The translations under genes were made by a program, and so were the position numbers. The notes below the pieces were generated by a model. The model worked only from the letters and a program-made list of their open reading frames with translations, was not told the DNA's origin and made no database searches. A stretch of 64,000 nucleotides of DNA from Streptomyces sp. AC550_RSS872 (GTDB lineage Bacteria > Actinomycetota > Actinomycetes > Streptomycetales > Streptomycetaceae): assembly GCF_019049285.1 (NCBI RefSeq), contig NZ_JAGMUL010000091.1:113671-177670 (forward strand), written 5' to 3'. How positions within the stretch are numbered: the stretch's first letter is position 1; each line of letters opens with the position of its first letter. Positions 37,234-47,854 of this stretch are shown in pieces.

Positions 37234-38865
37234 TCAGGCCGTGTGGCCCGCCACCCGCAGGGCGTGGACGAGGTCCCACTGGCACTCGTCCGAGACTCCC
37301 TGGGCCGCCGCCAGCAGCAGCGGTACGAGCGTCCTCGGGTCGGGTGCGGCGCTGCGGGCGGCCTCCTCCGGGGTGCGGACGCGGACGTAGGCGTCGAGCA
37401 GGGCGCGGACCTCGCGGTGCCGTCCGTCGCCCGCCAGCGCGACGACGGCCTGCCCGATCTCGTGCGCGGGCCGTCCCACACCCTGCCGCAGGATCTGCTC
37501 CCCGTCCTCGGCCCGCCCCGCCGCGGTGAGCGCGTCGGCGGCGGCCACGAGCCGCTCGGCCGGCAGTGAGGCGGCCTCCCACAGCAGGGTCGCCCAGTCG
37601 GCCCCAAGCCCGGCGCGCTGCATCTCGGCGGCGAGCAGGGGGATGCGTACGGCGGGCCAGTACGCGGCCTCGACGAGCAGCGCGTGCGCCTCACCGCTGC
37701 GCCCCTGACCGCGCAGCCGCACCAGCGTCTCCACGGTCTCGATGACCTCCATCCGATCCGCCACGTCCATCTGCCCGGCCTGCGGCTGCGCGGGGGTGAC
37801 CGTGACCGCGACCGGTTGGGCCTCCGCCTCGGCTCCGGCGAATCGGGCGCCGCGCGGAGTACGGCCGCCGGTGACGGGCTGGGCGGGGAGGGTGGGGAGG
37901 ACGGGTGCGGCGGCGGGCGGTACGACGACAGGGGCTGCCCCCTCCTCGACGATCCCGGCGAAGCGGGCACTGCCGCGGCGCCGTTTGCGCTGCTGCGTCC
38001 CCCGCCCGTCGGACCGGCCGGTCTCCCCGGCTGCGGGCTCCCCCTGTTCCTCGGCCGCCCAGGACGCCGTCACGGCGGCCGGCCGCACGCCGCGCTGATC
38101 CGGCACGGTCCGGACTTCGCCGTCGGCGGACCGGGGCTCACTCGGGTCTGCCCGGTCCGCGGCGCCGCCGGTGTCCCTCGCGGTCCCGAATGCGGCATCC
38201 CCGAACCCGTCGCCTGTGAGCCCCCGGCCTGCGGACCCGTCGAACCCGTCGGCTGCGAACCCGTCGAACCCGTCGGCTGCGAACCCGTCGTCGACGCGGA
38301 AGACGGACCCCTCCCCCGCCTGCTCCCGCCGTATCGCCTGCCCCTGCGCGCTCGCCGCCCTGCGGTCCAGGTCGGCCGTCCGGGCCCGGAGTTCGGCGCA
38401 GCGGGCGGTCGCGCGTTCGTGGTCGTCGCGGGCCCAGGCGAGGTCGAGGCGGATGGCGTCGGCTTCCTCCTGGCTGCTCGCGGAGGCGAGCAACCTGCCC
38501 AGTTCCGCCTGCCGTTCGGCGGCGTAGCGCTGTTCGCGGAGCATGACGTCGAGGCGGTCACCGAGGGCGTCACGGCCGCCGGGCCGGGCGTCGTACGCGA
38601 CGAGGGCGGCGGCGTGCAGGGCGCGGGCGCGTTCCGTCTCGGGGGCCGCGCCGCCGGGGCCGTACTGGCCGGCGAGGTCGTGCAGGAGTGCCTCCACCAC
38701 GTCCCAGGGCGGCACTTTACGTCCGTCGAGGCAGGCCTGCATGCCCTCCGGGTCACGCTGCCAGAACACCCCGCACCAGCCGCTGCCCTGGTCGAGGCGC
38801 GCCAGAAGGCCGTGCAGGTAGTTCACGAACTCCCGTACCCGAGCCGGGAGTTGATCCACTGACAT
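37234..38865 (-). CDS. Large hypothetical protein with a disordered, repeat-bearing middle
   Basis: A 543-residue soluble protein. Residues 1-170 form an ordered helical part (REFVNYLHGLLARLDQGSGW, MQACLDGRKVPPWDVVEALL) ending in a coiled coil (ERATARCAELRARTADLDRR). Residues 185-350 are low-complexity, with a tandem repeat of DGFAADGF type near 190-205, and a basic KRRRGSARFAGIVEEG motif that recurs later as PRGARFAGAEAE. Residues 370-540 are helical repeats (VETLVRLRGQGRSGEAHALL, AADALTAAGRAEDGEQILRQ) that look TPR-like. I do not recognise the family. The ATG at 38865 opens MSVDQLPARV. Confidence 0.65.
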   Translation of the reverse strand: MSVDQLPARVREFVNYLHGLLARLDQGSGWCGVFWQRDPEGMQACLDGRKVPPWDVVEALLHDLAGQYGPGGAAPETERARALHAAALVAYDARPGGRDALGDRLDVMLREQRYAAERQAELGRLLASASSQEEADAIRLDLAWARDDHERATARCAELRARTADLDRRAASAQGQAIRREQAGEGSVFRVDDGFAADGFDGFAADGFDGSAGRGLTGDGFGDAAFGTARDTGGAADRADPSEPRSADGEVRTVPDQRGVRPAAVTASWAAEEQGEPAAGETGRSDGRGTQQRKRRRGSARFAGIVEEGAAPVVVPPAAAPVLPTLPAQPVTGGRTPRGARFAGAEAEAQPVAVTVTPAQPQAGQMDVADRMEVIETVETLVRLRGQGRSGEAHALLVEAAYWPAVRIPLLAAEMQRAGLGADWATLLWEAASLPAERLVAAADALTAAGRAEDGEQILRQGVGRPAHEIGQAVVALAGDGRHREVRALLDAYVRVRTPEEAARSAAPDPRTLVPLLLAAAQGVSDECQWDLVHALRVAGHTA

Positions 38866-38997
38866 TGCCCAACTCCCGCCAGACCGGAGCACTCCGGTCC
38901 GTTAGGCAACACCAGTCATGTTACGAACGGGCTACGGGGAGTTTTCCGAATGGACGCAGAGTACGCCGGGGCTGCCGGAACGTGACGTGCGGGCGGC

Positions 38998-39267
38998 TCA
39001 GGCGGCCGCGTCGGCGACCGGTGCGCAGCGGCCGACCAGCTCGTCCATCGACAGCCCGAGAGCGTGCGCCAGCGCGGCGACCGTGAAGAAGGCCGGGGTC
39101 GGCGCCCGACCGGTCTCGATCTTGCGCAGCGTCTCGGCGGAGATGCCGGCGCTCGCCGCGACCTGCGCCATGCTGCGGTCGCCGCGGGCCTCGCGGAGGA
39201 GCCGGCCGAGCCGCTCGCCGCGTTCACGCTCTTCGGGGGTGAGAGGGGTGCGCACCATGACGCCCAT
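38998..39267 (-). CDS. XRE-family helix-turn-helix regulator
   Basis: An 89-residue single-domain regulator. The helix-turn-helix is clear: GERLGRLLREARGDRSMAQV, AASAGISAETLRKIETGRAP, FFTVAALAHALGLSMDELVG. It is divergent from the methionine aminopeptidase gene, with 55 bases between the starts, and the gap holds a repeated operator-like motif. Autoregulation and control of the neighbour are likely. The ATG at 39267 lies inside one operator copy; an alternative ATG is at 39258. Confidence 0.85.
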   Translation of the reverse strand: MGVMVRTPLTPEERERGERLGRLLREARGDRSMAQVAASAGISAETLRKIETGRAPTPAFFTVAALAHALGLSMDELVGRCAPVADAAA

Positions 39268-39315
39268 TCTAATACCGCACCCGGTCGCGCCACCCCATTC
39301 AAATACCGGTATAGT
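39266..39315. promoter_or_regulatory. Operator-like repeats and a -10 box between the XRE and map genes
   Basis: ATTCTAATACCG at 39266-39277 recurs as ATTCAAATACCG at 39297-39308, exactly 31 bases on, or three helical turns. The second copy contains the perfect palindrome ATACCGGTAT at 39303-39312. A -10-like TATAGT at 39310-39315 ends eight bases before the map start, so the map message is probably leaderless and the palindrome overlaps its promoter. Confidence 0.65.
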
Positions 39316-39322
39316 AATTGGC

Positions 39323-40099
39323 ATGGTGGAACTGAAGACGGACGCGTCGATCGAAGCGATGTACAGGGCGGGGCAGGTCGTGGGGCAGGCCCTCACGGCC
39401 GTCCGCAAGGCCGCCGACGTGGGCGTCTCCCTGCTGGAGCTGGACGAGGTGGCGCGCGAGGTGCTGCGCGCGGCGGGGGCGACCTCGCCGTTCCTCGGCT
39501 ACCGCCCCTCCTTCGCCCCCGTCCCCTTCCCCGCCGTCATCTGCACCTCGGTGAACGACGCGATCGTGCACGGCATCCCGACCGGGTACCGCCTGCGCGA
39601 CGGCGACCTGGTCTCCGTCGACTGCGGCGCCGAACTGGGCGGCTGGGCCGGTGACTCGGCGATCAGCTTCACGGTCGGCACGCCGCGCCCCGCCGACGTC
39701 CGCCTCATCGAGACGGCCGAACGGGCACTGACGGCGGGTATCGAGGCGGCCGTGGTCGGCAACCGCCTCGGCGACATCGCCCACGCGATCGGCTCGGTGT
39801 GCCGGGCGGCCGGGTACGGCATCCCGGACGGGTTCGGCGGGCACGGCATCGGCCGCAAGATGCACGAGGATCCATCGGTGCCCAACGAGGGCCGCCCGGG
39901 CCGGGGCATGCCACTGCGGCACGGCCTGGTCCTCGCCATCGAGCCGATGCTCGTCGCGAGCGGCAGGGACGACTACCACGCGGCGCCGGACGGCTGGACC
40001 CTGCGCACGAACGACGGCTCCCGGGCGGCGCACACGGAGCACACGGTGGCGGTCACCGACGCGGGACCGCGCATTCTCACCGCCCGGGACGCCCCCTGA
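39323..40099 (+). CDS. map: Type I methionine aminopeptidase
   Basis: A 258-residue pita-bread metallopeptidase. All metal ligands are visible: aspartates in VSVDCGAELGGWAGDSAISF, histidine in DGFGGHGIGRKMHEDPSVPN, glutamate in LVLAIEPMLVASG and glutamate in AAHTEHTVAVTDAGPR. The substrate histidine is in TSVNDAIVHGIPTGY. It removes the initiator methionine from new proteins. No ribosome site precedes the ATG, and a -10 box sits just upstream, so translation is likely leaderless. Control by the adjacent XRE protein suggests an accessory copy, with the housekeeping one elsewhere. Confidence 0.95.
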   Translation: MVELKTDASIEAMYRAGQVVGQALTAVRKAADVGVSLLELDEVAREVLRAAGATSPFLGYRPSFAPVPFPAVICTSVNDAIVHGIPTGYRLRDGDLVSVDCGAELGGWAGDSAISFTVGTPRPADVRLIETAERALTAGIEAAVVGNRLGDIAHAIGSVCRAAGYGIPDGFGGHGIGRKMHEDPSVPNEGRPGRGMPLRHGLVLAIEPMLVASGRDDYHAAPDGWTLRTNDGSRAAHTEHTVAVTDAGPRILTARDAP

Positions 40100-40119
40100 C
40101 GACGACACCCACCGAGCCC

Positions 40120-40151
40120 CGCCCGTCGGAGATGGCGCGCGCCGACGGGCG
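40120..40151 (+). terminator. Hairpin after map
   Basis: CGCCCGTCGG at 40120-40129 pairs perfectly with CCGACGGGCG at 40142-40151 around a 12-base loop, 20 bases after the map stop codon. It separates map from the lasso peptide cluster. Confidence 0.7.
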
Positions 40152-40310
40152 CGTACTGCGCCCCGGCGGCTCCCGTCACCGCCGCTCGCGCGCGGTACGC
40201 GCGACCCCTGGCGAGTTCGCACCTGAGAACCTTTCTTCGCATATGTGTACGGCAAACTATCGACGGCGGCACCTCCTCCAACCAGGCATATGAGGACCGT
40301 CGTCAGGCCA

Positions 40311-40339
40311 GTGACATTTGCTTTTTCAGCTCGTAATAC
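40311..40339 (+). promoter_or_regulatory. Promoter of the lasso peptide cluster
   Basis: GTGACA at 40311-40316 and TAATAC at 40334-40339 are separated by 17 bases, close to the vegetative consensus. The region 40230-40370 is clearly richer in A and T than its surroundings. The start of the precursor gene is about 100 bases downstream, so the leader is long. GAGGAG precedes the precursor ATG at a good distance. The rest of 40152-40441 holds no gene. Confidence 0.65.
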
Positions 40340-40441
40340 TTTCATGCCTTGTCTTGCCACACCCTCGCCCTCCGCAGCTAGCTGGTTGCTGCGCCCAATC
40401 CCCACCCGGGGACTGGGACCACACCGCAGTGAGGAGAAGTC

Positions 40442-40552
40442 ATGAAGAAGGCATACGAAGCGCCGACGCTCGTCCGGCTCGGTACGTTCCGCAAGGAGAC
40501 GGGGCTCCTTCAGCGCTCCGGCAACGACCGGCTGATCTTCAGCAAGAACTGA
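40442..40552 (+). CDS. Lasso peptide precursor, citrulassin-like
   Basis: A 36-residue precursor too short for routine gene calls. The leader MKKAYEAPTLVRLGTFRKET has the YxxPxLxxxGxF recognition motif and ends in Thr-Gly, the usual cut site. The core is LLQRSGNDRLIFSKN, 15 residues. Leu1 can close onto Asp8 to give an eight-residue ring, leaving a seven-residue tail RLIFSKN. From memory, citrulassin A is LLGLAGNDRLVLSKN; the ring Asp, GND and R9-L10 are conserved here, while Q3, R4, S5, I11 and F12 differ. In that family R9 can become citrulline by a deiminase encoded elsewhere. GAGGAG lies six bases upstream. Confidence 0.93.
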   Translation: MKKAYEAPTLVRLGTFRKETGLLQRSGNDRLIFSKN

Positions 40553-40577
40553 CGGGCGACGGCACTGACCCGACGTC

Positions 40578-42422
40578 ATGACTGAACTGCACGAAGGTGC
40601 GGGGACGGGCCCCGGCGACGCGCACTTCGCGGTCTTCCCAGACCGTGCGGACGCGGCCGCCGTGGCCCGCTCCTTCGCCCGCCCCGGTTGCCGGACCCTC
40701 GCACACGCGTCGGGCCGGCCCTGGCTGGTCGGCCACTGGCACGACGACGAGATCGTCACCGCGAGCGCCGGGAACACCACCCTCGCCGTCATCGGCTGCT
40801 GCCCCGTCGAGGCCGTGCAACTCCGGCGTACGGCCGCACGGCTGAGGGACCTGACGGAGCTCGACGCGCCGGCCCGCTCCCTCCCCGGCAGCTTCCACCT
40901 CGTCGCCGCCCTCGACGGACAGGTCCGGGTGCAGGGCACCGCCTCGGGCCTGCGGCTGGTCTTCCACGCGGAGATCGACGGCGTACGGGTGGCCGCCACC
41001 CGCGCCGACACGCTCGCCGCCGTGCTCGGCATCGACCCCGATCCGCAGGAGCTGGCCGTCCGGCTGCTGTGGCCGGCGCCCTACCCCCTGTTCGAGACCT
41101 CCCTGTGGCGCCCGGTCACCGCCGTGCCCGCGCAGGACGCCCTGATCGTCGCCGCGGACGGGCGCACCGTACGGCACACCCGGTGGTGGACGCCGCCGGA
41201 GCCGGTGCGGCCACTCGCCGAAGCGGCCCCCCTGATCCGTACGGCGCTGGAGGAGGCCGTGGGCGCGCGGACCCGGCAGGGCGGTGTGGTGAGCTGTGAT
41301 CTGTCCGGCGGCCTGGACTCGACATCCATCTGCTTCCTGGCCGACCGTTCCCCCGCTCACGTGGTGGCCAGTACCTGGCCGGGCCGCGATCCGGCGGACA
41401 CCGACCTGCACTGGGCGGAGCGGGCCATGGGGCACCTCCCGGACGTCGAACACGTGGTGTGGGACGCCGACGCCTCGCCGCTGGTCTACGAGGATCTGCT
41501 CGGCATCGACGACCTCCTCGACGAGCCCACCATCGGCGTCATGGACCGCTCCCGGGTCCTGCACCACCTGCCGGGCCTCGCCGCACGCGGCAGCCGGTTG
41601 CACCTGACCGGGATCGGCGGCGACCACGTGGCCTGGTGCTCCGACGCGTACTACCACCGGCTGCTGCGCACCCGTCCGCTGTTCGCCCTGCGCCAGTTGC
41701 GTGGGTACCGGGCACTGTGGCAGTGGCCGCTGAGCGGCACGGCCCGCGCCCTCGCCGACTCCCGGCCGTACGGGAAGTGGCTTGCCGACGGAGCCGGCCG
41801 GCTGCGTGGCCCGTTGCCCTCGTCCGTCACGACGAGTCTCGGCTGGGGCATGGCCCCGCGCCTGTTCGACTGGGTGACTCCCGACGCCGAGCGGATGGCC
41901 CGCCGGGCACTGCTCGATGCGGCGGCCACGGTCTCACCGCTGCACCCGGACCGCGGACTCCACACCGACCTGGAGCAGATCCGCTCGTGCACCCGCGTGA
42001 TCCGGCAGTGGGACCGCATGGCGGCGCGCGCGGGCCTGCCGATGGCCTCCCCCTTCTTCGACGACCGCGTCATCGAGGCGTTTCTCGCCGTCCGTCCGAG
42101 CGAGCGCGTCACTCCCTGGCAGTACAAGCCCGTCCTGACCGCCGCGATGCGCGGCATCGTGCCCGAGGACTGCCTGCGGCGGGCCAACAAGGCGACGGCC
42201 GCCATGGACGCCGCCAACGGACTGCGCCGGCACCGCGGCGATCTGATGGCCCTGTGGGAGGGCTCACGGCTGGAGGCGCTGGGCCTGGTGGACGGCGCCG
42301 AGTTGCGCCGCCTCGCCCTGCGCCCCGCCTCGCCTGGCCTGTCCGACGCCATCCTCTACTCCACCATCGCCGCCGAGGTGTGGCTGCGGGGGCTGTCCCA
42401 CAGCCGTGCCCGCACTCCCTGA
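40578..42422 (+). CDS. Lasso peptide macrolactam synthetase (asparagine-synthase-like cyclase)
   Basis: A 614-residue member of the asparagine synthetase B fold. The N-terminal glutaminase-like half lacks the catalytic Cys2. The synthetase half has the ATP motif SGGLDSTSICFLADRS at residues 243-258 and later GIGGDHVAWCSDAYYHRLL and FDDRVIEAFLAVRPSERVTP with KPVLTAAMRGIVPEDCL. In lasso biosynthesis this enzyme adenylates the ring aspartate (here Asp8) and joins it to the freed N-terminus. The gene begins 25 bases after the precursor stop. Confidence 0.93.
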   Translation: MTELHEGAGTGPGDAHFAVFPDRADAAAVARSFARPGCRTLAHASGRPWLVGHWHDDEIVTASAGNTTLAVIGCCPVEAVQLRRTAARLRDLTELDAPARSLPGSFHLVAALDGQVRVQGTASGLRLVFHAEIDGVRVAATRADTLAAVLGIDPDPQELAVRLLWPAPYPLFETSLWRPVTAVPAQDALIVAADGRTVRHTRWWTPPEPVRPLAEAAPLIRTALEEAVGARTRQGGVVSCDLSGGLDSTSICFLADRSPAHVVASTWPGRDPADTDLHWAERAMGHLPDVEHVVWDADASPLVYEDLLGIDDLLDEPTIGVMDRSRVLHHLPGLAARGSRLHLTGIGGDHVAWCSDAYYHRLLRTRPLFALRQLRGYRALWQWPLSGTARALADSRPYGKWLADGAGRLRGPLPSSVTTSLGWGMAPRLFDWVTPDAERMARRALLDAAATVSPLHPDRGLHTDLEQIRSCTRVIRQWDRMAARAGLPMASPFFDDRVIEAFLAVRPSERVTPWQYKPVLTAAMRGIVPEDCLRRANKATAAMDAANGLRRHRGDLMALWEGSRLEALGLVDGAELRRLALRPASPGLSDAILYSTIAAEVWLRGLSHSRARTP

Positions 42423-42446
42423 GAAACCCGTCAGAAAGGCGAGCGC

Positions 42447-42701
42447 ATGCCCTTGCGGTTCGACGCACACGTCGCCACGGCCGAGACCGACTACGGCACC
42501 GTACTGCTGGACGAACGGGCCGGTACCTACTGGGAGTTGAACCCGACCGCCACCCTCGTGGTCCGCACCCTGCTCGACGGCGGCGAGGAGGCGGACGCGG
42601 CCGCCGCCCTGGTCAGCGAGTTCGACATCGACCGGGCACAGGCCCAGCGGGACGTCGAGGCACTCGTCGGTCATCTGCGCGAGGCGGGGCTGGCCTCATG
42701 A
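42447..42701 (+). CDS. Lasso peptide RRE protein, PqqD-like (B1)
   Basis: An 84-residue RiPP recognition element. The PqqD-like winged helix is visible: HVATAETDYGTVLLDERAGT, YWELNPTATLVVRTLLDGGE and FDIDRAQAQRDVEALVGHL. It binds the YxxPxL part of the leader peptide and presents the precursor to the protease and cyclase. The stop overlaps the protease start by ATGA. The length fits free-standing B1 proteins of actinobacterial lasso clusters. Confidence 0.92.
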   Translation: MPLRFDAHVATAETDYGTVLLDERAGTYWELNPTATLVVRTLLDGGEEADAAAALVSEFDIDRAQAQRDVEALVGHLREAGLAS

Positions 42702-43123
42702 CGACACCCAGCGCGCTGGAACGCCCCACCGGTGTGCCCCTCGGCCACCGCCTGGCCGCCCGCCTCGTCCTGCTCCCCGCCATCGCGCTCGCCCTGCTGC
42801 CACCGCGCCGCATCCGTGCCGTCCTCGGTGTCCTGCGCCGCGGAGCCGCGCCCGCCACCACCACGCAGGCCCAGGCCGCGCGGGACGCCCTGTGCGCCGT
42901 CAGCCTGCGCTGCACCGGGCCGAAAGGGTGCTTGCCGCGTTCCCTGGGGGCCGCCCTGCTGTGCCGGCTCCAGGGAGCGTGGCCGACGTGGTGCGCCGGA
43001 GTCCGCGTGGTCCCGCCCTTCACCGCACACGCCTGGATCGAGGCGGAGGGCCGTCCCGTGGGCGAAGCCGTACCCGACGGCTACTTCGCCCCGCTGGTGA
43101 CGGTCGAGCCGGCGGACCGATGA
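42698..43123 (+). CDS. Lasso peptide leader protease, transglutaminase-like (B2)
   Basis: A 141-residue cysteine protease of the B2 type. The nucleophile is C78 in CTGPKGCLPRSLGAALL, and the histidine is H111 in VPPFTAHAWIEAEGRPVGEA. A hydrophobic N-terminal part (RLVLLPAIALALLPPRRIRA) is usual for the family. It cuts the leader after Thr-Gly so the cyclase can close the ring. The third catalytic acid is not certain by eye. Both ends overlap neighbours by ATGA, so the B1-B2-transporter genes are translationally coupled. Confidence 0.92.
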   Translation: MTTPSALERPTGVPLGHRLAARLVLLPAIALALLPPRRIRAVLGVLRRGAAPATTTQAQAARDALCAVSLRCTGPKGCLPRSLGAALLCRLQGAWPTWCAGVRVVPPFTAHAWIEAEGRPVGEAVPDGYFAPLVTVEPADR

Positions 43124-45072
43124 GCGGCGGCGTGTCCGCGGACACCGGGCCGTCGACCGACGGTGCGACTGACCGTGCGGTTACGGACGTCGGGCCGACG
43201 ACCCGCGGTGCCGCTACGGATGACGGACGGGCTCCCGGCAGCACGGTCGCGGACGACAGGCCGCACGAGCCCGCCGACGACGACCGGTCGACCCGCGCGG
43301 CCGTGACCACGCTGTACCGGCTCACCGCCGGGCACCGGCCCGCCATCGCCGTGGCCACCGTGCTGACGCTGGCCGGCTCCGCGCTGGGGCTGGCCCAGCC
43401 GCTCGTGGCCCGGCACGCCGTGGACGCCAGCGGCCGCGGACAGGTCGTCTGGCCGCTGCTGGCACTCCTCGGCGCCCTGTTCCTCGTGGAAGCGGCGATC
43501 GGTTCGGCGGGGCGCTTTCTGCTGGAGCGGACGGGCGAGGGCGTCGTACGGCAGCTCCGGCTCGGCCTGGTGGGGCGTCTGCTCCGGCTGGAGATGCGAG
43601 AGTACGACCGCCACCGCAGCGGGGACCTGATCTCCCGGGTCACCGCCGACACCACCGTGCTGCGGGGGGTCGTCTCGCAGGCCCTGGTCGACCTGGTGAC
43701 CGGAAGCCTCGTCGCCGTGGGAGCGCTGGCCGTGATGGCGTGGCTCGACCCGCTGCTGCTGCTTCTGGTGGCGCTCACCGTGGCGGTCGCCGCGGCTGTG
43801 GTCACCTCGCTGCTCCAGGGCCTGAGGCGTGCCTCCGAGCGGATGCAGGACGCGGTCGGTGCCGTCGCCGCGGACCTGGAACGGGCCCTGGGTGCCCTGC
43901 CCATGGTCCGGGTGCACCGCGCCGAGGACCGCGAGGCCGCCCGCATCGGAGCCCGGGTCGACGAGGCCTACGACGCCGGGGTGCACACCGCGAAGCTCGC
44001 CTCCGTCATGAGTCCCGCCGTCGAACTCGCCGTCCAGGGCTCCTTCCTCATCGTCCTCGTCGTGGGAAGCCTGCGGGTCGGCGGTCACGCCGGCTCCCTC
44101 GGAGACCTCGTCGCGTTCCTGCTGTACGCCTCGTACCTCGTCATGCCACTGTCCTGCGTCTTCCACGCGGTGGGTCTGGTCCAGCGCGGCATGGGCGCCT
44201 ACCGGCGCGTCGACCAGGCGCTGCGCCTTCCCATGGAGCACACGGGTCCGCCGGCCGGGCAGACCCGCCACCGGCCGCTGCCGTCCGTGCCCGCCGGCCG
44301 GCCGGCGCTCGCCCTGCACGACGTCCGCTTCGGTTACGCCCCGGGTCGATCCGTGCTGTCCGGCGTGTCCTTCACCGTCCCCCACCGTCGGCACGTCGCC
44401 CTGGTGGGCCCCTCCGGCGCCGGCAAGAGCACGGTCTTCGCGCTGGTGGCGGGGTTCTACGAACCGGACGCAGGGACCGTGCTGTTCGACGGGCGGCCCG
44501 CCGCAGAACTCGGCCGCGACGCCTGCCGCCGGCGCATCGCCGTGGTGGACCAGAACACCCATGTCGTCCACGGCACCCTGCGGGAGAACATCACCTACGC
44601 CGTGCCCGACGCGCCGGAGGCCGAGATCCGGCGGGCCCTCGCGCTGGCCCGGCTGGACGAGCTCGTCGACCGGCTGCCCGGCGGTCTGGAGGCCGTCATC
44701 GGTGAACGCGGCAGCACCCTCTCGGGCGGCGAACGCCAACGCGTCGCCCTGGCCCGGGCCCTGCTCGCCCGTCCCGCACTGCTCCTGCTGGACGAGCCCA
44801 CCTCCCACCTCGACGCGATCAACGAGGCGGCGCTGACCACGGTGATGAAGGACGTCGCCCGGGAATGCGCCCTGCTGGTCATCGCCCACCGCCTGTCCAC
44901 CGTGCAGCACGCCGACCACATCGTCGTGCTCCACGAGGGCCGCAGCGCCGCCTGCGGACGCCACGAGGAACTGATGGCCCGCGACCCCCTCTACCGCGAC
45001 CTCGCCACGAGCCAGATGCTGCGCCCCGGCGGGCCGTCAGCGACCCGCGACGGCCGTCGGGCGAACGGCTGA
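43120..45072 (+). CDS. Lasso peptide ABC exporter (D protein)
   Basis: A 650-residue fused ABC transporter. After a polar tail of about 60 residues come six membrane segments (IAVATVLTLAGSALGLAQPL, VVWPLLALLGALFLVEAAIG, LVDLVTGSLVAVGALAVMAW). The ATPase part has Walker A VGPSGAGKSTVFALVAGF near 430, signature TLSGGERQRVALARALL, Walker B ALLLLDEPTSHLDAINEAA and the switch LVIAHRLSTVQHADH. It should export the mature lasso peptide and give self-protection. The ATG overlaps the protease stop. A hairpin follows the stop codon. Confidence 0.92.
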   Translation: MSGGVSADTGPSTDGATDRAVTDVGPTTRGAATDDGRAPGSTVADDRPHEPADDDRSTRAAVTTLYRLTAGHRPAIAVATVLTLAGSALGLAQPLVARHAVDASGRGQVVWPLLALLGALFLVEAAIGSAGRFLLERTGEGVVRQLRLGLVGRLLRLEMREYDRHRSGDLISRVTADTTVLRGVVSQALVDLVTGSLVAVGALAVMAWLDPLLLLLVALTVAVAAAVVTSLLQGLRRASERMQDAVGAVAADLERALGALPMVRVHRAEDREAARIGARVDEAYDAGVHTAKLASVMSPAVELAVQGSFLIVLVVGSLRVGGHAGSLGDLVAFLLYASYLVMPLSCVFHAVGLVQRGMGAYRRVDQALRLPMEHTGPPAGQTRHRPLPSVPAGRPALALHDVRFGYAPGRSVLSGVSFTVPHRRHVALVGPSGAGKSTVFALVAGFYEPDAGTVLFDGRPAAELGRDACRRRIAVVDQNTHVVHGTLRENITYAVPDAPEAEIRRALALARLDELVDRLPGGLEAVIGERGSTLSGGERQRVALARALLARPALLLLDEPTSHLDAINEAALTTVMKDVARECALLVIAHRLSTVQHADHIVVLHEGRSAACGRHEELMARDPLYRDLATSQMLRPGGPSATRDGRRANG

Positions 45073-45075
45073 GGA

Positions 45076-45095
45076 GGGCGCGCAGGAGCGCGCCC
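45076..45095 (+). terminator. Hairpin ending the lasso cluster
   Basis: GGGCGCGC and GCGCGCCC form a perfect eight-base-pair stem with an AGGA loop, starting three bases after the exporter stop codon. It marks the end of the lasso transcript. Confidence 0.75.
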
Positions 45096-45182
45096 CCTGC
45101 CACGTGCAGCCGACCATCGCAAGCGGTGCGCGGCGGCTGCGGCGGCCCGGGGGTTCCTGCACATGCCCCCTGAGCCAGAACG

Positions 45183-45195
45183 TGCCATCGTGGCA
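45183..45195. promoter_or_regulatory. Inverted repeat upstream of the ClpC-like gene
   Basis: TGCCATCGTGGCA is a perfect 5-3-5 inverted repeat, 88 bases upstream of the ATP-binding subunit start. It is not a HAIR or CIRCE element as I know them. An operator is possible. Confidence 0.35.
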
Positions 45196-45283
45196 TGAGC
45201 GTGCCCGAACCCGGTTACCCGGCCCCAGCACGCCGATCAGCGAGGGCGACCCTGCCCGCGCAGGGACGCCGGATGGGAACGCC

Positions 45284-47839
<2,556 letters not shown>

Positions 47840-47854
47840 CGTTCCGGGCCGGTC

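Noticed and set aside
40539..41657. Long minus-strand open frame opposite the lasso cyclase gene
   Set aside because: It is a high-GC shadow of the cyclase; its codon pattern is that of the complementary frame and it has no recognisable domain.
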